Assembly (NCBI GenBank): GCA_019454045.1
Contig: SKCR01023792.1
Location: 62,001-126,000, forward strand
Length of the DNA stretch: 64,000 nucleotides
Direction: 5' to 3'
From: Zanthoxylum bungeanum
Taxonomy: Eukaryota; Streptophyta; Magnoliopsida; Sapindales; Rutaceae
Positions within the stretch are counted from its first letter, which is position 1. Every line of letters starts with the position of its first letter. The notes beneath the pieces are model-generated. The model saw only the letters and a list, made by a program, of their open reading frames with translations. It was not told the origin of the DNA and searched no databases. This document shows, in pieces, positions 45,524-57,423 of the stretch. The position numbers and the translations under genes were made by a program.

Positions 45524-46862
45524 ATTTTTGTCCTCAACATATGCTTCGTATCGAAACCAGAGAACCTTCAAAGTAATCAATACACTCAGATTCGATCATC
45601 TGAATGAGTGATCCGAACTAGACTCCTAATGTGTGTTTGCCAAGGCTCCTTCGCAGCTTAATCCTTACGTAAGCCAACTTGATTATTTTGTCTCGAAGAA
45701 TTGGATCAGTGGGTCTAACCAATCGAGATGTCTTGATTATACTCTGTGATTACTTCCTCGTACTCTACATGATATGGTTTTCTTCTTCTTTTCTTTCGTC
45801 TTTTTCTTTTCATTTTGAACTTTTTTTTCTTTTTTTTTTCTTTTTTTTTTCTTTTTCTCTTTTCTTTTCGACACACCTACCCTTTAAGGTAGCATTTCTC
45901 CTCATGGTGGTCCTAATAATCGCCCATGGGTAGCTTCACGTTTATCGGTTATAAGTGGTCCATTTTGTTCTTTTTCTTTTCAGAGACTTTTTCTTTGTTT
46001 CCAACCATATCATATATCCTAGCATAAGTAAACCAGGATGAACATCTAGGCAAACGGTCATTCACCGATCCACCATCTCTTCGACTAGTCATCTCACCGA
46101 TCACTCAGGCTTCTACTGCTAAAATCCTATAATCACGTACTCGTGAGTCTAGCCCAGGTCAACCACTCAGAATACCAGATGAGAGAATAATTCGTACTTA
46201 TCGTTTCTAAGGTTTCTTCCTACAGCAAACAATATCATCACCGGACATATGCCTGACTATCAAAGATTTATCTCTCTATTTTTCCCTCTTTTTTTTTCAC
46301 TCTTTCACTCTACGGAAATTTGATGTTCCACCACTGATAATGTGGGCTTCGTCCCCTGGGATCCATTCTTGAAATTCATACTGATATAGGCCTCAACTTT
46401 GGGATTCCCTCCCGAAACTAACACTGACTCATTTCTGAAACTGATGACATTATTTTGTTTGCTCTCAACTTGCTTGTACTTCGCCGCTTTCCCTTATTTT
46501 CTTTCGAGACTTGCGAACACAAATAAAACAGCAGAATAAAAACGTGTGCATGTGTCATGTACGTATGCATGTGCGGAGGTACTCACTGTTCATGATGTGT
46601 TAGATCCTCATTGTGCTCCTTAGTACCATGTGCCTACACATGTCTCCAATTGCCCCCAGGATCTGCTTTATAGTTTCCTTATGCCGGTTCTCTTTTAGTG
46701 ACCATTCGGTTCTCTTTTTTCTGAAACCTGCAAACAAAGAACAAACAAAACACAAAAAAAAATGCAAGTATGATACAAGTATGCATGCATGCATGCATGC
46801 CTAGATGAATTCCTTATCCCATTGGGTTAGGTCCTATGCCAGGTCTTATCTTTCTCAGGAAA
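45524..46862 (-). mobile_element. Non-coding 3' region of the gypsy element
   Basis: Between the C2 repeats and the end of integrase I find no gene. There is a long pyrimidine tract (45780-45870), a (GCAT)n run at about 46785-46800 and a possible polypurine tract (CCTGGGGGCAATTGG on the minus strand, 46646-46660). No 3' LTR matching C3 in the same orientation was found. Confidence 0.5.
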
Positions 46863-48048
46863 AATATTGCTTCAATCTGTCCACATTGATCGGCTAAGTG
46901 AACTCATTCCCTTCCAAATCTGACAGTCTCACTGCCCCATTTCCCATTACTTTCTGCACTATGTAGGGTCCTTCCCAGTTGGGTCTGAACTTTCCTCCTA
47001 GGTCTGTCGTCGACGGCCTTGAACGCTTAAGTACCAAATTACCCCTTCTGATAATAGTAGGACGCACCTTTTTTGTTGAATGCTCGGGCTAGTCTTTTCT
47101 GATATATCTGTATGTGATGTAAAGACTTCATTCTCTTTTCATCGAGCAATGCCAACTGTTCAAATCTCTGCGAGGCCCATTCTTGTTCAGGTAACTCTGT
47201 TTCTGCTAATACCCTCATGGACTGTATCTCAACTTCCACGGGTAGTACTACTTCCATCCCATAGACCAAAGAGTAAGACGTCGCTCCTGTTGCCGTTCTC
47301 ACTGATGTTCTATACCCCCACAGGGCGTACGGTAGTTTGTTAGCCCAATCTTTGTAGTTTTCCGTCATCTTGGCTAATATCTTCTTTACTGTCTTATTGG
47401 TTGCCTCGACTGCCCCATTTGCCTGCGGTCTGTAAGGTGAAGACTTGTGATGTCCTATCCATATCTCTGTAGCATTGCCTTCGTTTCCCATTGAAACTGA
47501 ACTATGTTATCTGTCACCATATGATGCGGCATCCCATATCGACATATGATGTTCCGATCTATGAACTTCACCATCTGTTTTACTGTGACGTTACGAAATG
47601 ACTCGGCTTCCACCCATTTTGAGAAGTAGTCCACTACCACCACTATGAAACGATGTCCATTCGATGCATTCGGTCGAATCTCTCCGATCATGTCAATTCC
47701 CCACGCTGAAAAGAGCCATGGCTCTGATAGCCCGTGTAACTCTCTGTGAGGCAGATGGTTCATATTACCATATGCTTGACAATCATGACAATGTTTTACC
47801 AGTTTTGTATAGTCTGTCTCCATGGTCAACCAGTAGAAACCTTGTCTTACAATCTTACGAGACAAATTCAACCCATTCATGTTCTGTCCACATACCCCGG
47901 CATGTATTTCTTCCATTGCCTTATGAGCTTATTCTTTTCTTAAACACTTCAACTGAATGCCATTTGCCCGCCTCTTGTATAAATCTCCCTTCAAAATCAC
48001 ATACTGAGAAGCCAACTTTTGAATGACTATTCCGTCTTTTCTACTTGC
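46863..48048 (-). pseudogene. pol: Gypsy integrase, broken
   Basis: From 47990 leftward the minus strand shows the zinc-binding part (HCHDCQ; the second His of HHCC seems replaced), then PWLFSAWGIDMIG with the first catalytic Asp, and MVTDNIVQF with the second. A frameshift with loss of bases near 47455-47491 removes the segment before SPYRPQANG. The Glu follows in VEATNKTVKK. The end of the domain, GKFRPNWEGPY and INVDRLKQYF, is readable to 46863 through one stop. Stops lie at 48046-48048 (TGA) and 47917-47919 (TAA). I see no chromodomain, consistent with the Tat lineage. Confidence 0.92.
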
Positions 48049-48909
48049 TCATTCTGGGAGTTCTCTGTGTGCCAGGTATCGCTGAATATCTGGGTACCAA
48101 GGTTTTCCGTCGTCGATCTCCACTTCCAAAACTCTTTCTATCTCATAAACGAGTCTGCTTGTTGCTGTCAGTACTAATTGTCTCATCAATAACTTCTCTG
48201 GATTTTCCCAAGTTGCTGCAAGTGTAGCTGATGCGTCTGCCATCTGATTCTCTTCTCGCGGCAAGTGCTGAAACTTACAATCGGGGATAGCCTGTGCCAA
48301 CTTTCTGAGGTGAAAAAGGTAAGGTTTCAACCATTCTTCCTTCAATTCCCATTCTCCCTGCATCTGTCGGACTACCAACATCGAATCTCCATATAACTCC
48401 ACGCTCTCAGCCTTCAAGGCTATCAGTGCAGTCAATCCAAAAACACATGCTTCATACTCGGCCATGTTGTTAGTTACTCCGAACGTCAACCTCTTGGCCA
48501 TAGGCAAGGTTTCTCCTTCGGGGGTCACTATCATGATCCCAATTCTAGCTCCTTTGTAATTCACTGCTTCGTCGAAATAGATCTTCCATCCTTGAACTGT
48601 TATTGCTTGGATCTCTTCATCTGGGAATTCAAACTTGTATTGATCCCCTTCAATAGGTTGCAATGCCAGGAACTCTGATACGGCTCGCCCTTTGATTACT
48701 TTGCAAGTGAGGTACTCAATGTCAAACTCTATCAGCAACACTAACCATCTACCCAACTTCCCTACTAGTGAAGGTACTAAATGTAGATACTTCAAGGGAT
48801 TCTCCTTTGCTACCACTTGGATCTTGTAAGATTGGAAGTAATGACGTAATTTTCTGGACGCCCATACAACTGCCAAACAGATATTCTCTACTTCTTGATA
48901 GTGGGCTTC
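48049..48909 (-). pseudogene. pol: Gypsy RNase H pair: normal plus archaeal-type
   Basis: The first part (about 48600-48909) is the RNase H attached to RT, with VVWASRKLRHYF and KVIKGRAVSEFLA, and looks decayed. After WKIYFDEAVN begins a second RNase H of archaeal type: Asp in YFDEA, Glu in NNMAEYEA, Asp in YGDSMLVV and Asp in QMADASATLA, the complete D-E-D-D set. Two RNases H in tandem mark the plant Tat lineage (Ogre, Retand and relatives). The frame is the same as RT, from which it is cut by a TAA at 48907-48909. Confidence 0.93.
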
Positions 48910-49974
48910 TTACGGAAGCACATTCTTACTGAGATAGTAGACCGCATGCTCTTTTCCCGTCTCATCTGCCTGTACCATCATTGCCCCCAGTGCTTCTGAT
49001 TCTATGGCTAAATACAGTACTAAGGGTTTGCACGGTCTTGGAGGTTTCAATACAGGAGGCTTTACCAAGTATTCTCTGATCTTGTTGAAAGCTGTTTGAC
49101 ATTGCTCATTCCATTTCACTGGTTGGTCTTTTCTCAGCAGTTTGAAGATAGGCTCACACACAGACGTCAACTTGGAGATGATCCGATTGATATACTGAAT
49201 TTTCCTGAGGAATGCTCTAACTTCTTTCTCAGTCTTCGGTGTAGGCATCTTGGTGATTGCTTTGATCTTCTCAGAGTCTACCTCTATTCCTCCCATTCCT
49301 ACTGTATGTCCAAATAATTTTCCTGATGTTACCCAAAACACACATTTCTTGGGATTCAGCCGCAAGTTCTATTTGTCAACTCTCTGAAGGAACTTCTCCA
49401 GTGCTTCTATATGTCTGATTCTTGTCTCTGATTTCACCATCATATCATCCACATATACTTCAATCTCTTTTTGCATCAAATCATGGAATAATGTAGTGGC
49501 CATCCGCTGATAAGTAGCTCTTGCATTCTTGAGCCCAAACGGCATTACCTTGTAACAGTATGTGCCCCACTCAGTGACAAAGGTAGTCTTGTGCTTGTCT
49601 TCTTCAGCTATGAGAACCTGATTGTATCCTGAAAACCTGTCTACAAATGAATACATGGCAGATAAAGTCGCACTATCAACTAGCACGTCTATATGAGGTA
49701 GAGGAAAATCATCTTTCAGGCAAGCCTTGTTAAGATCTCTGTAATCCAAACACATTCTGACCTTCCCGTCTTTCTTCGGCACCGGAACAATATTTGCCAA
49801 CCACTCAGGATACTTCACTACTTCTAGGAACCCCACACCTATCTGTTTCTTGACTTCTTCTCTGACCTTCTCGGCCCACTCAGGTCTCATCCGTCGAAGT
49901 TTCTGTTTCATTGGCTTTATATTTGTATAAGTTGGTATTGTATGCTGGGTAATGCTTCTATCTACTCCCGGCAT
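48910..49974 (-). pseudogene. pol: Gypsy reverse transcriptase, broken
   Basis: All RT blocks are present in order: PVPKKDGKVRMCLDYRDLNK, DDFPLPHIDVLVD, the metal-binding Asp region SFVDRFSGYNQ, MPFGLKNARATYQR, and EVYVDDMMVKS with the catalytic YVDD at about 49445. A TAG at 49366-49368 interrupts before LRLNPKKCVFWV. The thumb and connection up to YYLSKNVLP continue to 48910 in the same frame. Only point stops, not frameshifts, break this domain. Confidence 0.95.
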
Positions 49975-50052
49975 GTCCTCATAGGACCAAGCAAATACTT
50001 TGGCATATTTTACTAATATTCCTTCTAATTTCTCCCGCTCCTCAGAGGTAAC

Positions 50053-50553
50053 CTAACTAGCAATTAAAATTTCCTTGGGGCTCTCAGGTATACCAAGGTT
50101 AAATGCATTTGATTTGGTGGAGCTGATATCAAATATACTCAAGTCATGCAAATTGAAAGGAAGAGACTCAGGCAAGTAAGCAAAATGATTATCTTTAATA
50201 CTAGCAAATGCAGGAGTACACTCAAATAAATCAGGAAGATAAATATCCTCGTCATCTACTGACACTTCATCCTCCGCAACTGGGTTTTTCTCAGCCTCCT
50301 TATTCCCTTCGAGGGTTAGGCTTTCCAGCTTCATCAGCTCTTCTTCCCACTTATCTTCTTCCTTCGCAACTTCTTCCGTCGGTGGTTTCTCACCCGGCAC
50401 ATCTTGAAAGATCTCAAACCTCGGTATCATGACCTCATTAACTTCTACTGGTTCGGGCTCTCCTTGATACCCCGTAGCCTTCACAAAGCATTCCATCAGC
50501 TTCAACCCTTTCTTCTTGGCCTTCGACTTATCCTCATCAGACTTGTACACCAA
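50053..50553 (-). pseudogene. pol: Acidic linker between protease and RT of the gypsy element
   Basis: This 166-codon frame shares the RT frame but is shifted against the protease frame, which ends at 50537. It is rich in Glu and Lys (EEVAKEEDKWEEELMK), with an acidic patch EDEVSVDDEDIYLPDLFE. Such poorly conserved spacers are usual between protease and RT in this lineage. The 50545 shift is either a mutation or a remnant of programmed frameshifting; I favour mutation. Confidence 0.75.
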
Positions 50554-51172
50554 TCCTCTCTGAGTGGTCTGCCCTTTTAAAGTTTGGCAGGGTTCCTCCT
50601 ACACCTGAACCCTTACTCGGCTCGAACTTCATTTTCTCCATGATCCTAGCCACCTTAGGATCCACCCATTCTTCAAAGGTTGCTGACACCTGGAACCTCG
50701 TGAAAGGTTGTATCTCTAAAGCAGCCACATCATTATCTATTTCAACTTTAATTGTGATGATCTCTCCTCTGTATGGAAACTTGATGGCCGGATGCAGAGT
50801 GGAAGGCATGCCCCTAAGCTTGTGAAACCATGGCCTCCCCAACAACAAAGCAAAAGTAGTTGGGATGTCAAGCACAGTGAATTCAACCTCATCCTCGATC
50901 GGTCCCACCTTAACTATTGTAGCGAAAGTGCCCTCAACTCCTCGCTTACTGTCATCATATGCCTTGATAGTCATATTGGAGGGATCCAGATCCGTTACCT
51001 TCATTCCCAATCTTGATAGGATCTTCAGAGGGCACACATTGATGGATGAGCCATCATCCACCATTACAGAGGATGTCTTCCTTCCTCTCACTTCAGCTTT
51101 GATGAATAGTGGCTTGTTATGATTTATTCCATCTGCCGGGAGTTCTTCCTCAGAAAAGGTTATTGCCTGCAA
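50537..51172 (-). pseudogene. pro: Gypsy aspartic protease
   Basis: The 211-codon stretch has VMVDDGSSINVCP (active site Asp-Asp-Gly-Ser; the family usually has DNGS) at about residue 36, and LLGRPWFHKLRGMPSTLHPAIKF after it, the usual second half. It lies in the same frame as gag, separated only by stops. Retroviral-type protease cuts Gag and Pol during particle maturation. Confidence 0.9.
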
Positions 51173-51379
51173 AGCCTCCTTCTATACTGACCCCACAAAC
51201 ATTGTAGGATTAGCATCCTCTGGTATTATTATTTTGCTCAAGGCTTCAACCATACCACGCCTGTGCTCCTGTGATGAACACAACAATTCCCAGATGCTGA
51301 CCTGTGCCAGTGTCTTCTTTAGCTAGCACAGCACAACATCCCCTTCAGTATAATCCACATTTTCCGTCACTTCTATCTC

Positions 51380-52780
51380 TTATGTCAACACTTCTTTACC
51401 CTTCTCAGCCGTCACTTCTCTCCATTCCCTGAAATTCTTCCGCTGTTCTGTTTCATCTTCACTGTTGCTATCCCAAATCCCCAGGCAAAAGGCTTGGTAG
51501 TCAAAGGATTTGAGGACAAGGCTTTCGGGTAGGCCAGAGCTTATCATATAGGTAGGTGGTGGGACATAGTGATAATTTGGTAGGGGGTTTTGATGTGTGT
51601 TAGGCTGTTCTTTTTCAGGGTCGGGTATTTTTTGGGAGTCTATGAGGTCCTGGATTTCATGGCGGAGGCGGGCGCAACTGTCAGTGTCATTGCCTTTCTG
51701 TTGGTGGAAATGACAATAGTGGTTCAGGTTGAGATATGGTGATGGATGGTGTGGAAGTGGTTTGGTCTTTAAGGGTTTCAGAAGTCTCTGTCTCTTTAAT
51801 TTCTCCAGCACCTTAGACAAGGGTTTACCCAGGTTGGAGAATCGCTGGTTCCGGATGGCAGCAATTTCAGCAAAAACAGGCTTGGCACCTGATGTTCCCC
51901 CAATGGGCCTCATGTTCAGGCTATAGAACTTTCTGTTCTCGGCCTCTTCTTCTTCGATATCCATGACAGTCTCCCTCAACTGTCGTAAATCAGTAATCAT
52001 GGAGGTCATCCTCCTCAACTTGCCATAGATAGAGGGCTTGGTGCCCTTGATGATCATTTTGATTTGGTCATTCTCCGAGGGTCGAGTCTGCATTTTTAGA
52101 AGCTGGCTCCTCCAGTGGTCTACATACTTTTTGAAGCTCTCTTCCAGCTTCTACTTGATGTTCTCCAAATCGCGGAGTGACAAGTCAATCTTTAAATTTG
52201 TAACATATTGACTCAGAAAATCCTCTGCCAATGCTCTCCAATCATCTTTGACTTTCCTCTCAAGGCCATGATACCATACCACGGGTGCCCCCTCGAGCGA
52301 CATCCCAAACATTTTCTGAACTTGACGCTTTGATTGACCCACTGAACTCATAACTGAAACATACTGTCGGAGATGGACCCTCGGATCCCCAATCCCATTG
52401 AACTTGGCCATATCAGGCATCTTGAAATGAGCCGGCAGCTGTTCTTCAAAATTCATTGCCTCATAATCTAGAAAGTCTTCATGTTTACCCCTCATTTTGC
52501 GGGTAACCGATTCTACCTTATCCCGGGGCTTCTGCAACTCTGCCTAAGACCCGATTATTATTCCTGCCGCATATTCTGTTATGTCATTATCAAAAGTGGG
52601 GATGTCATCCCCCAACCTGTTCGGAGGCTCCTCACACCTCACATTCTAAGAGTTTCCACTAGCACGGGGCACAACCATATTAGCCATAGAAGTAGTCAAG
52701 GCTTGCAACTGTTCAGTAACCTTGGTGAGATTGGTCTCCAACTGATCCATACGGGATACCTCATTCTATGATTCGCTCAT
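51380..52780 (-). pseudogene. gag: Gypsy gag with several in-frame TAG stops
   Basis: The start ATG is at 52778-52780 (MSES), in the same frame as all later parts. TAG stops stand at 52766, 52646, 52544 and 52151 (lowest coordinate of each), a TAA at 51380, and further TAGs at 51323 and 51182 on the way to the protease. No frameshift is needed. The Retrotrans_gag domain lies at about 52160-52430 with LEGAPVVWYHGLE and FLSQYV. Near the C-terminus is the knuckle YCHFHQQKGNDTDSCARLRH, the CxxHxxxGxxTxxC form common in Tat/Athila Gag. Each TAG could be a former CAG, as expected from decay of methylated CHG sites. Confidence 0.92.
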
Positions 52781-53019
52781 GTTTGCTATCGGCCTTTTGA
52801 TAAGTCTTCCCTATTTCCTAGCCTAACGAGAATCTATGGTGTCTTTTAAAAATCTCAGTCAACATGTATGTGTGCAATGCATGGAATATATAAGTTGACC
52901 TCTTGCCATTTTAAAGCTTCAATCACATTATTGCAAGGTGCAAACTTGTCCCAGTTGAAAAGGCCCAACTTGTTTACACCTTTGCGATAACATGGCTAAA
53001 CAACTTCAAATGATAAGGG
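52781..53019 (-). mobile_element. 5' leader of the gypsy element
   Basis: This is non-coding sequence up to the insertion of the A element, continuing at 62459 on the other side. I could not identify a primer binding site. GCCCA at 53020-53024 is the target copy. Confidence 0.5.
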
Positions 53020-53767
53020 GCCCATGTTGGAGTTCTACGGCCCCGAGGATCGAATACAAAGCATAAAACACATGTACGAATACAACGAGTGAGTTGCGGA
53101 ATACTCACATCGATCGGTTGAGAGACGCGGCAACAAAAAAAAAATATTTTCTGCCCTCTGGACCTCTCGGCAGTGAGTTGCTGGGCAGTCCTCAAATTCG
53201 GCCTTCATCTTCCTCCATGAAAGCTCCAAGCTTTGTGAGATGATTCCAAGCACATGGGTGGACTTCCCTATCACCTTCACATGTCTCTCGGAGTGCTAGC
53301 TCTTGATGTTTTTGCCACAAAAACATCACACTTTGCTTCCCTTCATCCACGGTTTTCTGCCCAGAAAAAACAGTGAAGAAAATGGCCAAAATGCTGAGAG
53401 AGAGAGATGAAGAAATTGGCTCCAATTTTCGTGAACCAAGAGAGAGAGATGGAAAAGTGTATTAGGTTAATTGATTTCTAAAATCAATTCACCATATACC
53501 AATTTTTCTCTTTCAAAAGTCAAGCCATAAATGCTTGCCAACCACTCACATCAACTCCATCAATCAATGAATAGTGACTGCTATCAATCACTTAAAGTGA
53601 AAGACATCTATCACTTGATTGATGAATGATGTGACGCTAGATGATACTAGCATTTTGACACTTGATTTGACTTGCGTGCCGCACTCGAATTTGAAATGCG
53701 AATGCACTCGCAAACAATTCCGGGCTCAGGTTCACTAATTCCAAATTACCAATTTTCCGTTGCGTCG

Positions 53768-54046
53768 TAATTAAATCTAATTTAATTAAATAATCATGCC
53801 TAGCATAATCACTATTCACGTCGCTAACGAATTAATTCTAAATTAACTCGTTCGTCCGAATTAAAATCTAATTTTAATTCCGCGTCGAAATCCAATTTCG
53901 TATAATATATCGAATATATTATTTTATCGATTAATTCCAAATTAATCGTTCTCTCTCTTTTATTGATATTTTATCCCAGATAAAATATCTCCGCAATTAA
54001 TCCCAGATTAATTTTCTCTCTCATCTAATTAATCCCAGATTAATTA
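53768..54046. repeat. Array of eight palindromes with 3-nt loops in LTR A
   Basis: The hairpins are at 53768-53788 (9-bp stem, loop CTA), 53829-53849 (9 bp, one mismatch, CTA), 53858-53880 (10 bp, CTA), 53886-53900 (6 bp, CCA), 53928-53948 (9 bp, CCA), 53965-53989 (11 bp, GATATTTTATC, CCA), 53995-54013 (8 bp, CCA) and 54026-54046 (9 bp, CCA). Equivalent arrays lie in the LTRs at about 3770-4045, 10170-10455, 32400-32650, 38830-38970, 42290-42680 and 61130-61405. Confidence 0.93.
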
Positions 54047-54975
54047 AAAGTGCGAGTCATACGTCATCGGTGAATCTTCGGGAAGCGACCCATGAGATCC
54101 CCGGATATGTTGGCAGTAAATTCGATCGTCGGACTATCCGAACACGTAAGTACCTAGTACTACGTTTATACCGATTTGCAAGACAAGGTTGGTTTCTAGC
54201 AAAGCGCCATGCCTGCCCAATTCTCCAGAAATATCCTTACAGGAATAAAGGATCTATATCAGGCGTAGCATACGTAGTATTGTGTATGTCGATCCAGTAT
54301 CGGATGATCACATGCAAGGCCTGGGGCTGGTACAGTGTCTGCCCCGTACGAAACATATATCGGATTACGATCAACTATTCTCTTTATTATCGGATAATCA
54401 TGACCAAGTCATGATATCCCGATGGTTGCAACCCTTTAGAGAACCAGTTTTGTATCCCTACGCGATCATCATCTCCATATGACTGGAGTGATACTTCCGT
54501 CTTGACATCACACCCAACACACTACGATTCTCAATATACCCAGCAGAGGCGTACATAGAACCTGTTAAAGTCCTGGATGACCAAAACCAAAGTATATTGA
54601 TTGTCACAAGTATTAGCGGTGCAAGTCTCAGGTTAAGTCCAAATACACCTACCCTGATTTCAGACTTCCATAGACACATAATCATACTACCAATGGAATT
54701 CCGAGGGGGTCTATCTAGAGCGAAGCTGTTTCCCGTACCATCGGTAAAACACAACCTCCTATTACACTTGCATGAGCATCCTATATCCAAATATATGAGA
54801 ACTATGTCGTTGTGCCCTCACAACGTGCACAAGTGTAATACTAGTCTTTTACGTATTTATCGATGTCCAATCTCGATAATACTCTGACTAGGGATATTTA
54901 ATGATTTATCCTTCGTGGATTGATATTGTCTCATATCATTCTCAATCCAGGAACAAATCATAAGGACCTCCTATC

Positions 54976-54982
54976 ATTTATA
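54976..54982 (-). promoter_or_regulatory. Possible TATA box of LTR A
   Basis: TATAAAT on the minus strand, about 120 bp into the LTR, is kept in the other copies (for example TATATAAAT at about 31478-31486 in A3). A short U3 is possible in copia elements, but the call rests on the motif alone. Confidence 0.3.
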
Positions 54983-55101
54983 CATCTTGGTGATCTAATC
55001 ACAAATGATAAGAGTGCAATCTCCTTTGTCACATAGTTAATTTGTACAACAACACCATGATCTGTACAAATAGTGACACTATGGGTCATAAGTGTCCAAT
55101 A

Positions 55102-55114
55102 ATCTCCCACTTGG
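55102..55114 (-). promoter_or_regulatory. Polypurine tract of the complete A element
   Basis: The plus strand ATCTCCCACTTGG is CCAAGTGGGAGAT on the minus strand, immediately before the 3' LTR. It resembles the tract of copia family F. Confidence 0.85.
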
Positions 55115-56160
55115 CCTATAGCCAGTCACTTCGAGTGTCTGACACCCGATCTATGTACGATTGGCTCAAACTGCTGAGAAAAGGCTTTCATCAACGGATT
55201 TTCATGATTATCGTCTGATGCGATTTATACGATCATCGCATCACCATGATGTATGATCCGAACGAATCAGATGAATATCAAAGTAAGTATCTGGATCGTT
55301 GATGAGACCGTTAATTCTTTAGCCTGCGCTGACGCCTAGCTCAGCGGCTAACAGAACTATATCTAATCTAATTAGATTTATTATCGACCCAAATGGCTTC
55401 AATTGATGCCTCAGCAGCAGCAATAACCCGCATTTGTTGTTTATTTGGTAACAGTATCTTGCTTGGAAGATTTCCAGCTCACTGTACCATTATTCAAACT
55501 GTATAGTACCTTTTACGACTTATAGTCGTTTAATCGGTTAGGAAACTTGTAGCAGTGATCCCAGTCACTTCAAGTTCTCCTTCTCCATAGTATAAGACAG
55601 CATCCTTAGTTCTCTAAGATACTAATGTATTTTCTTAATATCAATCCAGTGACTATCACTTAGATTGGCCAGTTTGTGAATCCATATGCTCAAAGCGTAT
55701 GAGATACCAGGTCGGGTACATTTTTCAATGTACGAATTCTCAGAGAATTTTAATGAAAGCCAAGCTTTCACCGATTGTTTTATAGGAATATCATTTCCAA
55801 GAAATGACATATTTATCATCATTATTTATAGGACACTATTGTCAGTGCGCTCCCACTAACCTCATTATATACACAAGAATCATTTCGTTTTGAATTAAAT
55901 AATAAACTATTATGATTACATCAAAACGATAATTCCAAGAACCTAATGCTTGCTTCAATCCAAACATGGATCGAAAAACCTGCAAACCTTGTTTGCTAGT
56001 TTTGGTACGACAAAACCGACAGGATGTTATAAATATCCTCCAAAAGGTTTCCTTTTCAGGAAAGCGATTTTACCGTTAAGCGATTTTACTAGTATAGGTT
56101 CATCATTGATGAACAATTTATGTTCCATTAAGGAATGGGTGCCTTGAATAGTATTACTCC
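55115..56160 (-). pseudogene. pol: Degraded copia RT and RNase H (complete A element)
   Basis: On the minus strand near 55380-55440 a frame reads VIAAAEASIEAIWVD, the RNase H block next to the polypurine tract. At 55622-55822 it gives TRPGISYAL and DSHWIDIKKI, the end of the RT domain. Towards 56100 only short pieces remain, and compared with element A2 about 470 bp of RT are missing between 56080 and 56100. No catalytic YVDD could be read. Confidence 0.65.
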
Positions 56161-57420
56161 GATTTTCATCGAGTTTTACTATCCTCCCACTTACCACTGC
56201 ATACAGGTATTCCTCTTAGGAAAACCGCATGGCGAGCAACAATTACATTGTTCTCTTGTGAGTTGTATAAGTACTATACTTTGGTATCCCTAGGATAACC
56301 TACAATTGGCACTTATCCAATTTGGGTTTTAGTTTGGTATCATCCAAACTTATACCTAGCATTCCCAAATGTTCAGGAATGAGAAACCTGGTTTCTTTCC
56401 TGTTCATATCTAATATGAAATCTGTCAAACAGATTTTTATGGAACCTTATTCAAAATAAGTTATGCACTGTTAATATATATCCGTTGAAGGAAATGGTAG
56501 CTCAGAGCGACTCATGATTAACCTTATCATGTCTGACAAAATTTGGTTATTCAGTTCAGACACATCGTCACTTTGACGTGTTCCGGGAGGAGTCCTCATT
56601 GAAAGAATACTATACTCTTTCAAGTATATGAGAAACTTATTGCTTAAGTATTTTCCAATATGGTCTTACCGTGACAGTTTTATACTTTAGCCGATCTGTT
56701 CGTGTCGAAACTCTAAAAGTTTCCGATTTGTGTTTCAAAAGAAACACATAACCATAACGGGATGCCACATCCGTAAAGGTCACGAAATATTCATATCCAC
56801 CTCTAGCCTAGCTAGACATGGGCCCACTTGTTTCACTATGAACTAGGGCTTATCAGATCGGTGGCATTTACACTTTTACCAAATAAATATGTTTTAGGCA
56901 CTTTGCCCTATAAACTAGATTCGTAGACTTTATTTGAATGGAATCAAATCAGTCCTAGTACCCACTCTTCGAAAGTGTGGATATACGATTCTTGTTTAAT
57001 TGTGTCCCAGACAACAATGCCACATTTAAGTTTCTTCTGATCAAATCAGTTTGAGCTATTTGTTTGTTATATTTTGAGATTTATTTATATTCAAATTATA
57101 AATATTGTTATTCACATCTAATGTGTTTATCTCAATATCATATTTATATAATAAAACACTTTAGTGTTCTAGAATATAAACGTAAATCCGCAACAGATTA
57201 AACACTGATATGGAGATAATGTATCTAGTCAAACTAGTTACATTATAACACTTTCCTAATTTAAGTACATACCTGAGGGTAGTTCCTAAACTTAGGTATC
57301 TACGGTTAAAATAGCGACTTTCGTCCCGTTTCCAATTCGCAGATTAAATCTCAACTGAAGGTCAGTATTCTGCTCATAGCAGATTCTGAACATTAGTATA
57401 TATTTATGTACCACACTAAG
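56161..57420 (-). pseudogene. pol: Degraded copia integrase (complete A element)
   Basis: The region is colinear with 5080-6420 of element A2. The best block is at 56770-56830 on the minus strand, GPMSS, a stop, then ARGGYEYFVTFTDVA, the core around the first catalytic Asp of a copia integrase. Everything else is broken into short frames. Confidence 0.6.
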
Positions 57421-57423
57421 TAT

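Larger units (their letters stand above)
53025..55101 (-). repeat. 3' LTR of the complete A element
   Basis: The left end is TGTTGG and the right end CCAATA, a mutated CCAACA. The antisense ORF 54070-54414 (NLREATHEIPGYVGSK) recurs in the other A LTRs at 10479 and 61427 because the segment is conserved; it has no known domain. Confidence 0.95.

Noticed and set aside
45196..45607. Three overlapping ORFs with Gly/Val repeats
   Set aside because: They are readings of the 34-bp minisatellite in different frames.
46620..46660. Start of a gypsy 3' LTR at TGTAGGCACATGG on the minus strand, after a purine tract
   Set aside because: The first bases resemble LTR C, but the similarity stops after about ten bases and nothing of the conserved C head follows.
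53768..54046. CRISPR-like array
   Set aside because: The units are palindromes of different sequence with 3-nt loops, not a constant repeat with unique spacers, and the setting is a plant retrotransposon.
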